Source of the DNA: Trinickia symbiotica
GTDB lineage: Bacteria; Pseudomonadota; Gammaproteobacteria; Burkholderiales; Burkholderiaceae
NCBI RefSeq assembly: GCF_002934455.1
Contig: NZ_PTIR01000021.1
Coordinates: forward strand, 1 to 64,000
Direction of reading: 5' to 3'
DNA length: 64,000 bases
Shown here piece after piece: positions 62,982 through 64,000 of the stretch (the first letter of the stretch is position 1; every line of letters starts with the position of its first letter). The notes beneath the pieces are model-generated. The model saw nothing but the letters and a program-made list of their open reading frames with translations, was not told the origin of the DNA and did no database searches. The translations under genes were made by a program, and so were the position numbers.

Positions 62982-64000
62982 GTGAACACGTCGATCTGTT
63001 CCGTTGGCACCGTCCTCAGCCGCGTCGTTGCACGTTCGTTCTTTTCTCGCGTCGTGACAGCAGGAGTCTGCGCGGCGGCGTTCTCGGGCTGCATGGATCT
63101 GAAGATCCCGGCCTACCAGCGCCCGGATACGCCCGCGAAGACGAATTGGGCGCACGTGGATCATCGCGTGTCGGCCGCGGATACCGTCGATCCGCAGTGG
63201 TGGAAGGCATTCGACGACCCCTATCTCGACACGCTGATCGACAAGGCGATCAGCGGGAACGTCGACATCAAGGTGCTTGCCGCCCGCATCGGCATCGCGG
63301 GCGCGCAAATCGGCGAGGCGCGTGCCGGCGCGCTGCCGAGCGCCGATCTCGGCGCGGGTGTCGACATCGAAAAGAACACGCACCAGCCGGTCACGAAGTC
63401 CTACAACCTCGGCGCACAGGTGAATTGGGACATCGACATCTGGGGCAAGGTCGCGAAAGGCGTCTCAGCGCAAAAGGCGGAATTCCATGCGACCGAGGCG
63501 GACTGGCGCGCAGGGTATCTGACGCTCGTCGCCGGCGTCTCGAGCACCTACTTTCAGATTCTTCAATTCGACGATCAGATCGACGAGGAGCAAAAGACGC
63601 TCTACAAGAATCGGCAGATTCTGACGATCTATCGCTCGATGTACGCGAACGGCGTCGTGCCGCAAACCGAAGTGCTGCGGCAGGAGGCGGAAATCAACGG
63701 GCTCGCGAACGAGCTCATCGAACTGCACCGCTCGCGCGATCTCGCCGAGAATGCGCTGGCCACGCTCGTCGGCGTGCCTGCGGGCGAGTTCAAGGTTCCC
63801 GTCGGTCACTTGCGCGAGCGGATTAAGCTGCCCGATGTTCCGATGGGGCTGCCGGCCCAACTGCTCGCGCGCCGGCCCGACGTCGTCGCCGCGCAATTTC
63901 GCGTGCTCGAATCGTACGACGAGATCGGCGCCGCCAAGCTCGCGCAATTGCCGAGCATCAGCTTGACGGGCCGCGGCGGCACGGCGGCGTTCGCGCTGAC
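62982..64000 (+). CDS. TolC/NodT-family outer-membrane efflux lipoprotein, truncated by the window end
   Basis: At least 339 aa are visible, starting from GTG at 62982 with AAAGGAG 6 nt before it. A lipobox near residue 37 (AAFSGC) predicts a lipidated channel. OEP-type motifs are VDPQWWKAFDDPYLDTLIDK, GAQVNWDIDIWGKVAKGVS, YANGVVPQTEVLRQEAEING and LLARRPDVVAAQFRVLESYD. It is of the NodT/OprM type and distinct from the oprB gene. Genes for the periplasmic adaptor and an ABC or RND transporter are expected just outside the window. Placement right after the double-glycine peptide gene suggests it forms that peptide's exit duct. Confidence 0.88.
   Translation, partial: MNTSICSVGTVLSRVVARSFFSRVVTAGVCAAAFSGCMDLKIPAYQRPDTPAKTNWAHVDHRVSAADTVDPQWWKAFDDPYLDTLIDKAISGNVDIKVLAARIGIAGAQIGEARAGALPSADLGAGVDIEKNTHQPVTKSYNLGAQVNWDIDIWGKVAKGVSAQKAEFHATEADWRAGYLTLVAGVSSTYFQILQFDDQIDEEQKTLYKNRQILTIYRSMYANGVVPQTEVLRQEAEINGLANELIELHRSRDLAENALATLVGVPAGEFKVPVGHLRERIKLPDVPMGLPAQLLARRPDVVAAQFRVLESYDEIGAAKLAQLPSISLTGRGGTAAFAL

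Noticed and set aside
1-64000. CRISPR arrays, tRNA and rRNA genes
   Set aside because: I looked for regularly spaced repeats, cloverleaf patterns and conserved rRNA blocks and saw none; without a search program faint tRNAs could be missed.

Overview
The window is a GC-rich proteobacterial chromosome segment that fits Burkholderiaceae (Burkholderia, Paraburkholderia, Caballeronia or Trinickia). The reasons are the pgk-pyk-fba-purC-purE-purK-sua5 run, a complete BpeR/BpeAB-OprB-like efflux locus, a full flp/cpa/tad pilus locus, a sorbitol/mannitol-type ABC transporter operon, and codon use strongly biased to G/C in third positions. No tRNA, rRNA or CRISPR array was seen. I cannot name the species.

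Positions 1 to about 11,975 are accessory DNA. On the minus strand lies a translationally coupled operon: an 807-aa Rossmann/FAD-type flavoprotein, a 211-aa middle protein and a 1018-aa SMC/Rad50-like ATPase, followed 14 nt later by a possible 21-aa acidic peptide. This architecture matches the FMO subtype of the Lamassu (ABC-three-component) anti-phage family. Then come an Arc-like repressor with paired operators, two small unknown proteins, an orphan TnpB with its right-end hairpin, and three toxin-antitoxin remnants. In all three the antitoxin is intact but the toxin is truncated or missing. The last remnant, a beheaded higB with intact higA, sits between two 59/60-identical copies of the pgk promoter region.

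Positions 12,000 to 30,000 are core genome. They carry lower glycolysis (pgk, pyk, fba), purine synthesis (purC, purE, purK) and the tRNA t6A enzyme Sua5, then a GDSL lipoprotein, a fatty-acid-hydroxylase-family membrane protein, PBP4 (dacB), an OmpR-type two-component system followed by a periplasmic DegP/DegQ-like protease, and small conserved proteins (a CarboxypepD_reg-like protein, DUF427, a CoxG-like protein).

Positions 30,100 to 37,450 are a tetR-regulated RND efflux locus, with an operator almost identical to the E. coli AcrR site as I remember it. Positions 37,500 to 48,400 (minus strand) encode a Flp/Tad pilus system reading flp-cpaA-cpaB-cpaC-cpaD-tadZ-tadA-tadB-tadC-tadD-tadE-tadG. 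A chemoreceptor follows, then a polyol block: xylulokinase, a DUF1275 protein, a sorbitol-dehydrogenase-like SDR, binding protein, two permeases, a HAD phosphatase and an ATPase.

The right end (59,900 to 64,000) holds an exported FGE-sulfatase-domain protein, two tandem DUF4399 proteins, a double-glycine-leader peptide gene behind a sigma-54-like promoter, and the start of a TolC/NodT-family outer-membrane lipoprotein. This looks like the beginning of a peptide-export locus.

The points I find most interesting are the Lamassu-FMO-like operon with its trailing micro-ORF, a structured repeat embedded at the start codons of oprB and the sugar-binding-protein gene, the antitoxin-only remnants with the duplicated pgk promoter, and the sigma-54/double-glycine-peptide/TolC cluster.
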